64,000 nt of DNA from NCBI GenBank assembly GCA_014218235.1, contig CM024755.1:80545960-80609959 (forward strand), given 5' to 3'. How positions within the stretch are numbered: position 1 is the first letter of the stretch; each line of letters begins with the position of its first letter. The notes below the pieces were generated by a model. That model made no database searches, was not told the DNA's origin, and saw only the letters and a list, made by a program, of their open reading frames with translations. This stretch comes from Colocasia esculenta. Its lineage: Eukaryota; Streptophyta; Magnoliopsida; Alismatales; Araceae. Both the position numbers and the translations under genes were made by a program. Shown here one piece after another: positions 10,402 to 19,539 of this stretch.

Positions 10402-12285
10402 ATGGGCTCACCTTCTTCTTCCCGGTCTCCTTCTGCTTCTTCCACAGGGTACTCTCCTTCTGAGGGGACCTTGATTCACCCTCCTCCTTCTCGTTCGCCT
10501 ACCACCCCTGCGGCTCCCTCTGATGCCAAGCCGTCGGCAGGGGGGGGGGGATGTGGCTGTGCCGGTAGTTACCTTTGGGACGTACGTGCCCAAGGCTTCA
10601 TTTGCTCCATCTTTCGGCGTGCGCAAGGCATCTGATTCCGTAGCCGACGCCGTCACGGAGAAAGATCAAGCGATGGTCGACGGGATCACCAAGCACCCCG
10701 GGATCGCCTTTCCTCCCGACTTCGAGGTATATGCCTCGGATAGTCTTCGGGCCCATTACTCGATGGAGAATGGGTTCTGCTTGTACTCAGAGTCGGGGAA
10801 AGCTGGCTTCCGATATCCTCTTCATTCCTTCTTGGTCCACCTTTTGTGGTACCTAGAAGTTGCCCCTTCCCAGTTGGCCCCAAATTCTTGGAGGTCGGCT
10901 GTCGGTTTTTTGGTGGCTTGTGCCATGGCTAAGGTTCGGCCCAGCATCCGCCTTTTCTTCCACTGCTTTTCCCTCAAAGTTTCTGAAGACTGGATGTTCA
11001 TCTCGGCTCGAACAGGTCGTCATTTTCTCGGTCGTTTCCCTTCCTCTATCCATCATTAGAAGATGAGTTTTTGCTTTATCCACAGCTCGGAGGGGTGGGA
11101 GTTCCCGACCACCTGGTCAGCCATCAATCCCCAGGATGAGGTGTTCTGACCACCTGCGGACATGAGCGGTGCCGAGCTCTCAGACTTTGACTCGCTGCAG
11201 GCGGTGTCGGTACCGAATTTGCGAGAGCCTTCAGCCGACCTGTTTGAGTTAATTCGGAGGGCCGACATAGGTCTGGCACCCGTTCTAGGGAGGCTTCTTT
11301 TGCTGCTTTATTTTATCACACTCGACTAATTGATATTTCATTTTTCGACAGCCATGGCCGAGCCGACGGATTACCGATCCCTTGCCGTCCAGCGTTTCAC
11401 TGCTGGGCGGTGGAAGAAGAAGGTGTTCCGGGAGAAGCGTCCTGCCGAAGAGGCCGATGTTCAGATCGTCGAGCCGCCCGTTCCTTCGACTGTGGTGGTT
11501 CCACCTTTGGCCTCCGTCACAAGGGAGGCGGAGAAGACGTCGAAGCGACTGCGCCATGAGGGTGGTTCGTCAAGCACTATTCCTCCTCCGCCGAGTCGCA
11601 CCGTCGCCCACTCGACTCCGCCTTCAGGGCCGAGCCCTTTGGAGTGGGGTAAATCATCGGCTCCGGCGGACGTCACTTCCCGGGCGGCCTCGATGAACAC
11701 CACTGACCTTATCGAGGAGGCGTTCCGGGGCCTCCCGCAGCAGCTAGACGTGCTCGTGACGCTCCACCGACGGACGGACCAAGTCCGCGCATCGGCCGAA
11801 AGTCGCATACGCTCTTTAGAGAGGGAGGTTGCTGACCTCGGAAGAAGAGCGCCGCCCTTGAAGGCTCGATCGCTGCTGCGGCTGCTCGGGCCAAGCAATC
11901 GGAGGAGCAGGCCGCTGTCTTTGCGAAGTTGGTGGAAGAGCTCAAGGCCTCGCTGGCCGAGGAGAAGGCGGCTCGGGAGGCCGAGGTGGCGGCCCATGAG
12001 AAGACGAAGACGAGCATGGCTCAGGTCCTTGCCGACGAGTGTCAGAAGGCTGTGACCGAGTACACCAGATCTGAGGTGCACCTCGACCAGATAACTGGCC
12101 TGTTCGCGGACGGCTATAAGCATTGCTTGTCGGCTGTCGGCAAGGCCTTCCCCAACTTGGACTTGTCGTCGGTGCAGCCCCCGGGGGACGACGGTGATGA
12201 GGCCGACGAGGAAGCTGCACCGGCTACTGCTGCCACCTTCGATGCGGGGACTTCGGCCTCTGCCCCTCCAGCCACCGGGCCTTAG
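10402..12285 (+). pseudogene. Antisense extra ORF of Tat element (PF04195-type protein), decayed
   Basis: This gene runs opposite to gag-pol, between integrase and the 3' LTR. The ATG has a strong context (GCCATGGG). A Ser/Pro-rich N-terminus is followed by a domain like Pfam PF04195, 'putative gypsy type transposon', seen in FRYPLHSFLVHLLWYLEVAPSQL and the following PNSWR block (about 10700-11130). A probable intron at 11271-11351 (weak donor GTCTGG, good acceptor) joins in frame to a basic, Ser/Pro-rich part and then an Ala/Glu-rich coiled coil (about 11780-12130), ending at 12285. Damage: a one-base shift in an 11-G run (10540-10550), TAG at 11057, TGA at 11147 and a shift near 11840. Both stops fit TGG changed by G-to-A. 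Function unknown. Confidence 0.75.
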
Positions 12286-12604
12286 CCCTCTTTGTACTTT
12301 AATTCTTTTTGGCCCTCTAGCCGCACTGAATATATCCTTCTGTTTTCTGATAGAACCGTGTTACCACCATGTTGTGACCATGTAACGTGAGTCGCGCTAG
12401 GCTAAGGGTTTCGATTGATGGAACGTTCTTGTTTTGGTCCTAGTGCCACGACTTCATTGGTCTTTGGCTTCGCCGATTCAAAATCCTTAGATTTTTAGGA
12501 CGTAAGGGCGATTCCATCCTAAGGCTCTTGGTTGGCGGTTTGAGATACGAGTGTGGAAACGGCTTCACAGCTGGAGTTCGGAGTGCCGAATAGTCTTCGC
12601 GCGA

Positions 12605-13292
12605 AAGTTCTAAGGGCCGAAAGGCCTGAGAGACGAGTGCCGGAGCGAACTCGTAGAGGGAGCTCGGAGTGCCGAGGCGACCTCATGTAAGAGCGCTAAG
12701 GGCCGAAAGGCCCGAGAGACGAGTATCGAAGCGAACTCGTAGATGGAGCTCGGAGTGCCGAGGCGACCTCGCGTAAGAGCTCTAAGGGCCGAAAGGCCTG
12801 AAAGTCGAGTGCCGGAGCGAACTCGCGTAAGAGCTCTAAGGGCCAAAAGGTTCGAGAGACGAGTGCCGGAGCGAACTCTTAGAGGGAGCCCGGAGTGCCG
12901 AAGCGACCTCGCGTGAGAGCTCTAAGGGCCGAAAGGCCTGAGAGACGAGTGTCGGAGCGAACTCGTAGAGTGAGCTCGGAGTGCCGAAGCGACCACGCAT
13001 AAGAGCTCTAAGGGCCGAAAGGCCTAAGAGACGAGTGTCGGAGCGAGCTCGTAGAGGGAGCTCGGAGTGCCGAAGTGACCTCGCGTAAGAGCTCTAAGGG
13101 CCGAAAGGCCTGAGAGACGAGTGCCGGAGCGAACTCGTAGAGAGAGCTCAGAGTGCTGGTGCGACCTCGCGTAAGAGCTCTAAAGGCCGAAAGGCCTGAG
13201 AGACGAGTGCCGGAGCGAACTCGTAGAGGGAGCTCGGAGTGCCGAAGCGACCTCGCGTAAGAGCTCTAAGGGCCGAAAGGCCTGAAAGACGA
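12605..13292. repeat. Minisatellite of about nine ~86-bp units
   Basis: Units starting around CTAAGGGCCGAAAGGCCTGAG recur about every 84-89 bp, with one short unit of about 55 bp near 12782-12837. Each unit holds GGCCGAAAGGCC, a 4-bp stem closing a GAAA loop, and CGAGT...ACTCG dyads. It lies between the antisense gene and the end of pol, where Tat-type elements are known to carry hypervariable tandem repeats. The 320 bp before it (12286-12604) hold no recognised gene. Confidence 0.9.
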
Positions 13293-13323
13293 GTGACAAA
13301 ACACCTCTTATGTACTCTTCATT

Positions 13324-14480
13324 TCAAGGATTATAACACTTAAGATGCTCGGCGTTCCACGTTCTTGGAATCGTCAAGCCGTGCAGGTTCCCCAGGCGAT
13401 AGGCTCCATGTCCTAAGTCCTCGATCACGCGGTAAGGTCCCTCCCAAGTAGGCGACAGCTTTCCTATCGCCGATCTTGGGTATGAGATGGAGAGCTTTCG
13501 GAGGACGAGGCTTCCCACTCCGAAGCGACGAGGCCTCACAGCCTTGTTGAATCTTCTTTTCATCTTCTGTTGTAGACTTCTATCTTCAGTGCCACCTTGT
13601 CTCGCCGCTCTTCTACCAGGTCCAACACGGCTCGTAATGAACGGTCGTTTTCCTCGCGATCAAACCCGAGGACCCGTCCTGAGGGCACGAGTAGCTCCAC
13701 TGGTGTAACTGCTTCTACGCCAAAGGCTAGCGCGAAAGGGGATTCTTGAGTGGCTTCGCGGGGAGTTGCTCGGTACGCCCATAAGACGTGGGGGAGCTCC
13801 TCGACCCATCGGCCTTTATGGTCGTCTAGTCTCTTCTTCATCCCGTTAAAGAGTGTTCGGTTGGTCACCTCGACCTGCCCATTGGCTTGAGGGTGGGCTA
13901 CCGAGGTGAAGCGGTGGTTGATGCCGAACTCCGCACACTTGCGATGAAACCTGGCGTTGTCGAACTGCTTTCCGTTATCGGTGATGATCGTTCGAGGGAG
14001 GCCGAACCTGCAGATAAGATTTTTCCAGACGAATCCCCATGTGTTGGAGTTAGTGATCTTCGTGAGAGGCTCAGCTTCCACCCACTTGGTGAAGTAGTCA
14101 ACCGCGATAATAAGGAACTTTCGTTGGCCCGAGGCTGGCGAAAACGGGCCGAGGATGTCCATTCCCCACTGCACGAATGGCCATGGGGCAGTGAGTGGCT
14201 GGAGACTAGCTGGTGGTCGCCGGTCTACTTTGCTGAAGAGTTGGCATTGCGGGCATCTTCGCACATATTCTTCGGCATCCTTCAACATGGTAGGCCACCA
14301 ATACCCTTGCTGAACAACCCTTCGGACCAGGGATCGTGGTCCTGTGTGGCTCCCACATGTACCCTCATGCACCTCGGCGATGATTTCTCTGGCTTGACTT
14401 AGGTCGACGCACAGCAGATGCGGGAAGCTGAAGCCCTTTCTGTAGAGGTCATCATCGATCATAAAGAACCTTGATGCACG
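13324..14480 (-). pseudogene. Integrase of the Tat-lineage element
   Basis: Integrase inserts the DNA copy into the genome. On the minus strand it shows a zinc-binding region (H...H then CPQCQLF, about 14400-14230) and the catalytic triad in its usual setting: Asp in WGMDILGPFSPASGQ, Asp in IITDNGKQFDN and Glu in ANGQVEVTNRTLF. The C-terminal part (13563-13324), with WEGPYRVIEDLGHGAYRL, is in another frame; a one-base shift near 13560 separates it. No chromodomain follows, in keeping with the Tat lineage. Confidence 0.88.
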
Positions 14481-14654
14481 TCTTCTTACCTTTAGGGCCT
14501 CCTCGCCATTACTCGGGAGCTGCCCATCTCGGATATACCCAACAATTGGGGTCATCCACGTCGGCCCGGCATCGGCGCACATAACCTCCGTAGCTCCGAC
14601 TGAAGGCTTGCTGAGTTCCTCTACGAATATGGAGGGTTCTCGAAAGGTTTCTGA

Positions 14655-15032
14655 GACGGCAGCGTACTTGGATAGCGCATCGGCCATCGAGTTGTCGGCT
14701 CGGGGAATCTTCAATAGTTCCGCTTCTTCGAAGTCGTCCATCATTCTTCGGACCTCGGTCATGTAAGAAATGAGCTTTTCCTCTCTGGCCTCGAACTCCT
14801 TTGAGACTTGGCTGACGACCAGCTGGGAGTCGCTGTGGACTTGGACTCACGTCGCTCCCAGGGTCTTTGCCATCCTGAGTCCTGAGATGACAACTTCGTA
14901 CTCTGCTATGCTATTGGAGGCGGGGAAGCCGAACCGAATTGCGTACCTTAGGATGGGACCGTCCGGAGATTGCAGGACGATGCTAGCTCCGCTACCTCGG
15001 GAATTGGATGCTCCATCCACGTACACTAGCCA
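14655..15032 (-). pseudogene. Second (archaeal-type) RNase H of the Tat-lineage element
   Basis: A second RNase H domain follows the ordinary one. It begins WLVYVDGASNSRGSGASIVL, has HSDSQLVV in the middle and ends near PRADNSMADALSKYA. Such an extra domain after the usual RNase H is a mark of Tat-lineage Gypsy elements. An in-frame TGA near 14850-14848 interrupts it. Confidence 0.85.
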
Positions 15033-15730
15033 TTGCCCAGTGGCCTCGCCGTGCCCTCCGAAATGAAGTCGGCCAGGGCTTGAGCTTTGATGGCGACCCA
15101 AGGCCTGTACGATATGTCAAATTCGCTGAGCTCGACGGCCCACCTAGCCATCCTTCCTGAGGCCTCGGGTCGGCTGAACACTTTCTTGATTGGTGCATCG
15201 GTCAAGACGACGATCTGGTGCGCTTGGAAGTACGGTCGGAGTCGTCGCACAGCCATCACGAGCGCATACCTCGTCTTCTCGAGACCGGAGTAACGTTGTT
15301 CGGCTCCGCGCAAAGCTTTGTTGGTGTAATACACCGGGACGTGTTTCCGGTCCTCCTCACGTACCAGCACTGAACTGATAGAGTAGGTTGTGGCTGAGAG
15401 GTATAGGAACAGCTCTTCCCCTGCAATAGTCTTACTTAGAGTAGGCACGTTAGCTAAATAAGACTTGAGCTCGTCAAAAGCTCTTTGGCAGTCATCGTTC
15501 CACTCGAACCGCCCCTTCCGTAGCACGTCGAAAAAGGGCCTACATTTTTCGGCCGACTTTGACAGGAACCTGCTTAGGGCCGTTATTCGGCCATTGAGTC
15601 TTTGTACCTCCTTGACGGTCCTCGGCACCGTCATGTCGATGATGGCTTGAACCTTGTTGGGGTGACGCTGATTCCTCGGTTCGAGACGAGGTAGCCGAGG
15701 AACTTCCCGGCGCGGACACTGAAGACGCAC
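15026..15730 (-). pseudogene. RNase H and RT connection of the Tat-lineage element
   Basis: The frame covers the end of reverse transcriptase and the first RNase H. It contains GRITALSRFLSKSAEKCRPF, then FEWNDDCQRAFDELKSYL and later YFQAHQIVVLTDAPIKKV, all typical of the plant Gypsy connection and RNase H. It overlaps the protease-RT frame (15631-17481) by 100 bp, so a one-base shift lies between 15631 and 15730. Confidence 0.85.
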
Positions 15731-17481
15731 TTGTCGGGATTGAGCTTCATACCGTACTGGCGCAAAACCTCGAAGACGTCAGTTAGATCCCGAACATGAT
15801 CTTCGAATCGCCTGCTCATCACCAACATGTCGTCGATATAAATTTCCATGGTCTTCCCTATCTGGCGCTCGAACATCGTATTGACAAGTCTCTGGTACGT
15901 CGCCCCTACATTCTTTAGTCCGAAAGGCATTCGGGTAAAATAGTACATACCTTTCTCCGTGGTGAAGGCGGTTTTTTCTTCATCTTCAGGGGCCATCCTG
16001 ATCTGATGATATCCCGAGTAGGCATCGAGGAAGCTCAGGAGCTCGTGCCCGACCTTAGAGTCGACGAGCTGGTCGATGCGAGGAAGAGGGAAACTATCTT
16101 TTGAGCATGCTTTGTTGAGGTCGGTGAAGTCCATGCACATGTGCCATTTGCCATTTGCTTTTTTGACGAGGACGACGTTGGCCACCCATTCGGGGTAGAA
16201 GACATCCCGGACAGTTCCTGCACGTAAGTACTTGGCCAAACTGTCGTCCACCACTTCTTGTCGAGCCGCCGAAAGGGGCCGCTTCTTCTGCCGCACAGGC
16301 CGAGCTTCAGGGTCCACGTTTAGATGGTGCTGAATGATCTCTGGGGCGATCCCAGAGAGGTCGTCCTCCTCCCACGCGAAGATATCACTACTGTTTTTGA
16401 GAAAATTGACCAGCCCTTCCTCCGACTCTCGAAGTTCGGAGCCGATTACAAGTGATCTCTCCTCCGTGACTTGGATTTGCTTTGTTTGTTCGGCAGGCTC
16501 GTGCCTTTCCCTGATTTCATCATGCACATCCTCATACTCAAAAATGGCTGGCTCTTTAGCTTTTATTGAATTTACATAACATCGACGGGCCTTGGTCTGG
16601 TTTCCAGCAACCTCGCCTATCCCGCTCGGTGTGGGGAACTTCAGTTTCTGGTGATACGTGGAGGGGACCCCTCCCAATTTTCCCAGGATTCCTCGGCCGA
16701 AGATCGCGTTGTAGGCCGACTTCAGTTTCACCACATGGAAGTTGGCCTCAACGGTTACAAGACATGGCCGAGTTCCGAGAGTCACCTTCAGCTTGATTGA
16801 ACCCTCGGCACTGACCGACGACCTGCTAAACCCGAATAAAGGCGTGGCTATAGGTTTTAGCTCGATGCTAAGGTCAGTCATCTTTACATACCAGTCATAA
16901 AAAAGGACGTCGGGAGCCGCCCCACTATCCACCAGGATCCGATGCACGCAGTACCTGTCAATGTCCGCGGAGACTACGAGTGCGTCATCGTAAGGGAAGC
17001 TGAGGCCGACGACGTCGTCCTCGAAAAAGGTGCTAACGCCATGGGGTCTCAGGGCCGAGCCCCCCGAGCTTAAGCGAATAGCTGATGCATACGCCTTCCG
17101 CTTTCTTCCGCTGTCCCCTCCTCCGGCCAAGCCCCCAGCCAGGACGAGGACCGCTCCCTTACCACCACGAGCTCCACGCTCTTCTTCGGGTGTTCGCTCC
17201 TTTGTTCGCCCGTCGACTACGTCCTTCCCGATAATTCCGCGACGCAGCATGTCTGAGATCTCCATCTTGAGGCTTCGACACTGGTCGGTGGTGTGTCCGT
17301 AGCCCTTGTGATACTCACAATATTGATCGGCTCCGCACCCTGGCGGAGGCCTTGGAAGAGGCTCGGGCCGCCGGAATTCGGGCAGCCTCTTGATGATGGG
17401 CAGGATCTCGGACGGGAGCCTAGTGAAGTTCGGGAGGTCCCGGGTGTGCCTATATTCGTCGTGTCGGCAGTTTGAGCCCAA
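15631..17481 (-). CDS. Gag end, protease and reverse transcriptase of the Tat-lineage element
   Basis: An open frame of 616 codons on the minus strand. Residues 54-68 (YCEYHKGYGHTTDQC) are the zinc-binding motif found near the end of gag in this lineage. Residues about 181-193 (RILVDSGAAPDVL) hold the protease active site, with DSG at 16929-16921. Reverse transcriptase follows with NGKWHMCMDFTDLNKACSKD and the catalytic YIDDM at about 15841-15827. The enzyme copies element RNA into DNA. The frame ends early by a shift near 15660, where the last residues no longer match the family. The upstream gag is in two further pieces. Confidence 0.88.
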   Translation of the reverse strand: MGSNCRHDEYRHTRDLPNFTRLPSEILPIIKRLPEFRRPEPLPRPPPGCGADQYCEYHKGYGHTTDQCRSLKMEISDMLRRGIIGKDVVDGRTKERTPEEERGARGGKGAVLVLAGGLAGGGDSGRKRKAYASAIRLSSGGSALRPHGVSTFFEDDVVGLSFPYDDALVVSADIDRYCVHRILVDSGAAPDVLFYDWYVKMTDLSIELKPIATPLFGFSRSSVSAEGSIKLKVTLGTRPCLVTVEANFHVVKLKSAYNAIFGRGILGKLGGVPSTYHQKLKFPTPSGIGEVAGNQTKARRCYVNSIKAKEPAIFEYEDVHDEIRERHEPAEQTKQIQVTEERSLVIGSELRESEEGLVNFLKNSSDIFAWEEDDLSGIAPEIIQHHLNVDPEARPVRQKKRPLSAARQEVVDDSLAKYLRAGTVRDVFYPEWVANVVLVKKANGKWHMCMDFTDLNKACSKDSFPLPRIDQLVDSKVGHELLSFLDAYSGYHQIRMAPEDEEKTAFTTEKGMYYFTRMPFGLKNVGATYQRLVNTMFERQIGKTMEIYIDDMLVMSRRFEDHVRDLTDVFEVLRQYGMKLNPDKCVFSVRAGKFLGYLVSNRGISVTPTRFKPSST

Positions 17482-17499
17482 CCGCCTATCTCCACGAGA

Positions 17500-17754
17500 C
17501 TAGGGCTCGTCTCTCCGAGGCTTCTTTGACTCTGAACCTTTGCTGGACGACCCCATCTCGGACGAGCGCCCTAACTTGCCTGCCGCGCCGAGGGTGGATT
17601 CTAGCCTCGCGTACTTCTGCATGCGGGAAAGTAAATCGGAGAGACTCACAGGCGGTTTCTTGGCGACGGACGAGATGAACGACATGTTGGTGCAGGCTCT
17701 TGTCAAGATGTTGTAAGCCGTTCGTAGGTCAAGGTTGATCACCTTCATAGCCTC
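17500..17754 (-). pseudogene. Gag, C-terminal part of the Tat-lineage element (left of Copia insertion)
   Basis: Reads MKVINLDLRTAYNILTRAC then KKPPVSLSDLLSRMQKYA on the minus strand. The N-terminal part lies across the Copia insertion at 26939-27880; the break falls inside a GCCTC duplicated at 17750-17754 and 26934-26938. Removing the insert restores one continuous frame, as direct evidence of the insertion. Confidence 0.85.
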
Positions 17755-18389
17755 TGTTGGTTGAGTGTGTTTTGGAACTTTCTAAAGTTGTACTTAATGA
17801 TATCTAATGAACATCACTCATACCTTGATTTTGATGATGACATACTGTGATCTTAATAATGACATACTGTGATATTGATGACGACATATCATGATGTTAA
17901 TGATGAGATATTATGATCTTAATGAAGACATGTTGTGATTTTAATAATGACATATTGTGATTTTGATGATGACATATTGTGATTTTGATGATGACATGTT
18001 GTGATTTTGATGATGATATGTTGAACATGTTATACATTTTATACATATCACAATAATGCTTAAACAACATGTTTTTGATGTTTAATATCTCTATTTTAAT
18101 TATAATATCTTGTACTAATGGTTTATGTGTTAAAATTTCAGGTTCACACATTTTTGTCTTGGTAGTGTTGACACTAGATCAAAGAAGGTCGACACTAGTC
18201 CCAGATTCCAGAAGACCCAGTTGCCAGAAATGGGACAGCAGGTCGTCACTAGTTCAGGGCAGGTCGACACACTCTGGCTGAAAGTCAAAATCGTGAATTT
18301 CTCTGTACACGTGGCTGCTTGGGATTTAGTGGATTTGACCTAGGGTTCCGTGCCCATGCACCCCAAGGCACTTTATGGACATATGGGGG

Positions 18390-18397
18390 TATAAATA
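18390..18397 (+). promoter_or_regulatory. TATA box of the Copia LTR
   Basis: TATAAATA within GGGGGTATAAATACCC. It places the transcript start near 18420, downstream of the palindrome pairs and upstream of the hairpin array. The same box is at about 25913-25920 in the 3' LTR. Confidence 0.75.
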
Positions 18398-18898
18398 CCC
18401 ATGTTGCTTGTACCCCAAAGGCAAGAGAGCCCATACACTTCAAGAAGAAGCCTTTTGGCGGCCAAAGGGGGTTTTCCAGATCTGTCTCAATCTCCAGAAG
18501 CTACAAGCCATCCTTTCAAGAGGAAGGACAAGGGAATCAAGGGGAATCCCTGGAGAGAAGCTTGCTGTGCAAGGCAAGGGAGCAGATCCAACTGAAGAGG
18601 CGCAGGAGAAGAAGGATTTCTGGCATTTCAGATGCCATCAAAGCAGAGCATCGCCAATTGAGGAGAATCTCCATCGATTTCCATCAAGGTTCCTCAATTG
18701 AAGCGTCTGCAAGGCCTCTTCATCGAAGAACACTCTTTCTACATCTATTTGCCTTATTTCTGAGTTTTTTCTTCCTTATTTCGTCAATGAGATTTGTGCA
18801 TGAAGTTCTGTACAAATTTCTATGTACGAAACTATCTTGAATCAGATCATTGCTAGAGGATCTGATCTTTTTTGTGTTTGATCTAGCTTTTGTACTGT

Positions 18899-19130
18899 GA
18901 GCCGTCGAGCTCTGGGTTGTGAGTCATCGTACTCACTGTGTGGTTTGAGCCGTCGTGCTCAAATTGGAGTCGTCGTACTCCGGTTGTTGTTTTGAGCCGT
19001 CGTGCTCAGTTTGGAGTCATCGTGCTCCAGGTGTTTCTTGAGTCGTCGTGCTCGAGGGTGTTTGGAGTCGTCGTGCTCCTGTGTGAGTTGTACTCAAGGT
19101 TTTGAGTAGTGTGGCCTCACTGTGTGAGGG
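18899..19130 (+). repeat. Array of about nine short hairpins with CGTCGT loops
   Basis: Consecutive hairpins have stems that change in matched pairs: GAGC with GCTC, GAGT with ACTC, TTTGAGC with GCTCAAA, GGAGT with ACTCC, GTGAGT with ACTCAC; the loop is mostly CGTCGT or CATCGT. A last hairpin CCTCAC-tgt-GTGAGG follows at about 19115-19129. It lies downstream of the TATA box, so it should be part of the RNA leader. The same array is at about 26419-26650 and, inverted, at about 53180-53410 and 59045-59290. Confidence 0.85.
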
Positions 19131-19426
19131 GTGGACGTAGGAGTCACTGGAGGTGATTTCCGAACCACCTAAAAATCCTCTGTGCAATGGTTTGAATTGT
19201 GGTTTGACTTTGTATTTCGCTAGATGCATGTATAGGGATTTCGTTCACACTACTAATTGATTTTCTCACAGACACTAATCACACTTCAGATCAGTAAATT
19301 GTTTGGGTGAATTGATCTCTGATTCGAAGTAATTTTTAATTGCTTAAGCTTCCGCGTTAATTGGTGTTAGATCTATTCAACCCCCCCTTCTAGATCTGAT
19401 CCATCCACCCATCCGTTCCTAACAAT

Positions 19427-19439
19427 TGGTATCAGAGCC
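19427..19439 (+). other. Primer-binding site of the plus-strand Copia element
   Basis: TGGTATCAGAGCC two bases after the LTR, complementary to initiator methionine tRNA, as is usual for plant Copia elements. Confidence 0.93.
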
Positions 19440-19539
19440 GGTTAATGTCTATCTCTGATCTGATTTGATTGCTTCTATTTGATCTCTGTATTAATTACTT
19501 GAATTGTTTGCTTGCTCTTTCACCATTTAATTCTAATTG

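Larger units (their letters stand above)
17755..19424 (+). repeat. 5' LTR of the plus-strand Copia element
   Basis: Contains in order: a run of ATGATGACATATTGTGAT-type repeats (about 17840-18010), two pairs of GTCGAC-type motifs (18167-18268), a TATA box (18390), and a hairpin array (18899-19130) that should lie in the transcript leader. The 3' end CCTAACA is followed two bases later by the primer-binding site. Confidence 0.93.

Noticed and set aside
10408..10656. Minus-strand Arg-rich protein
   Set aside because: It is the reverse of the Ser/Pro-rich start of the antisense gene and has no domain.
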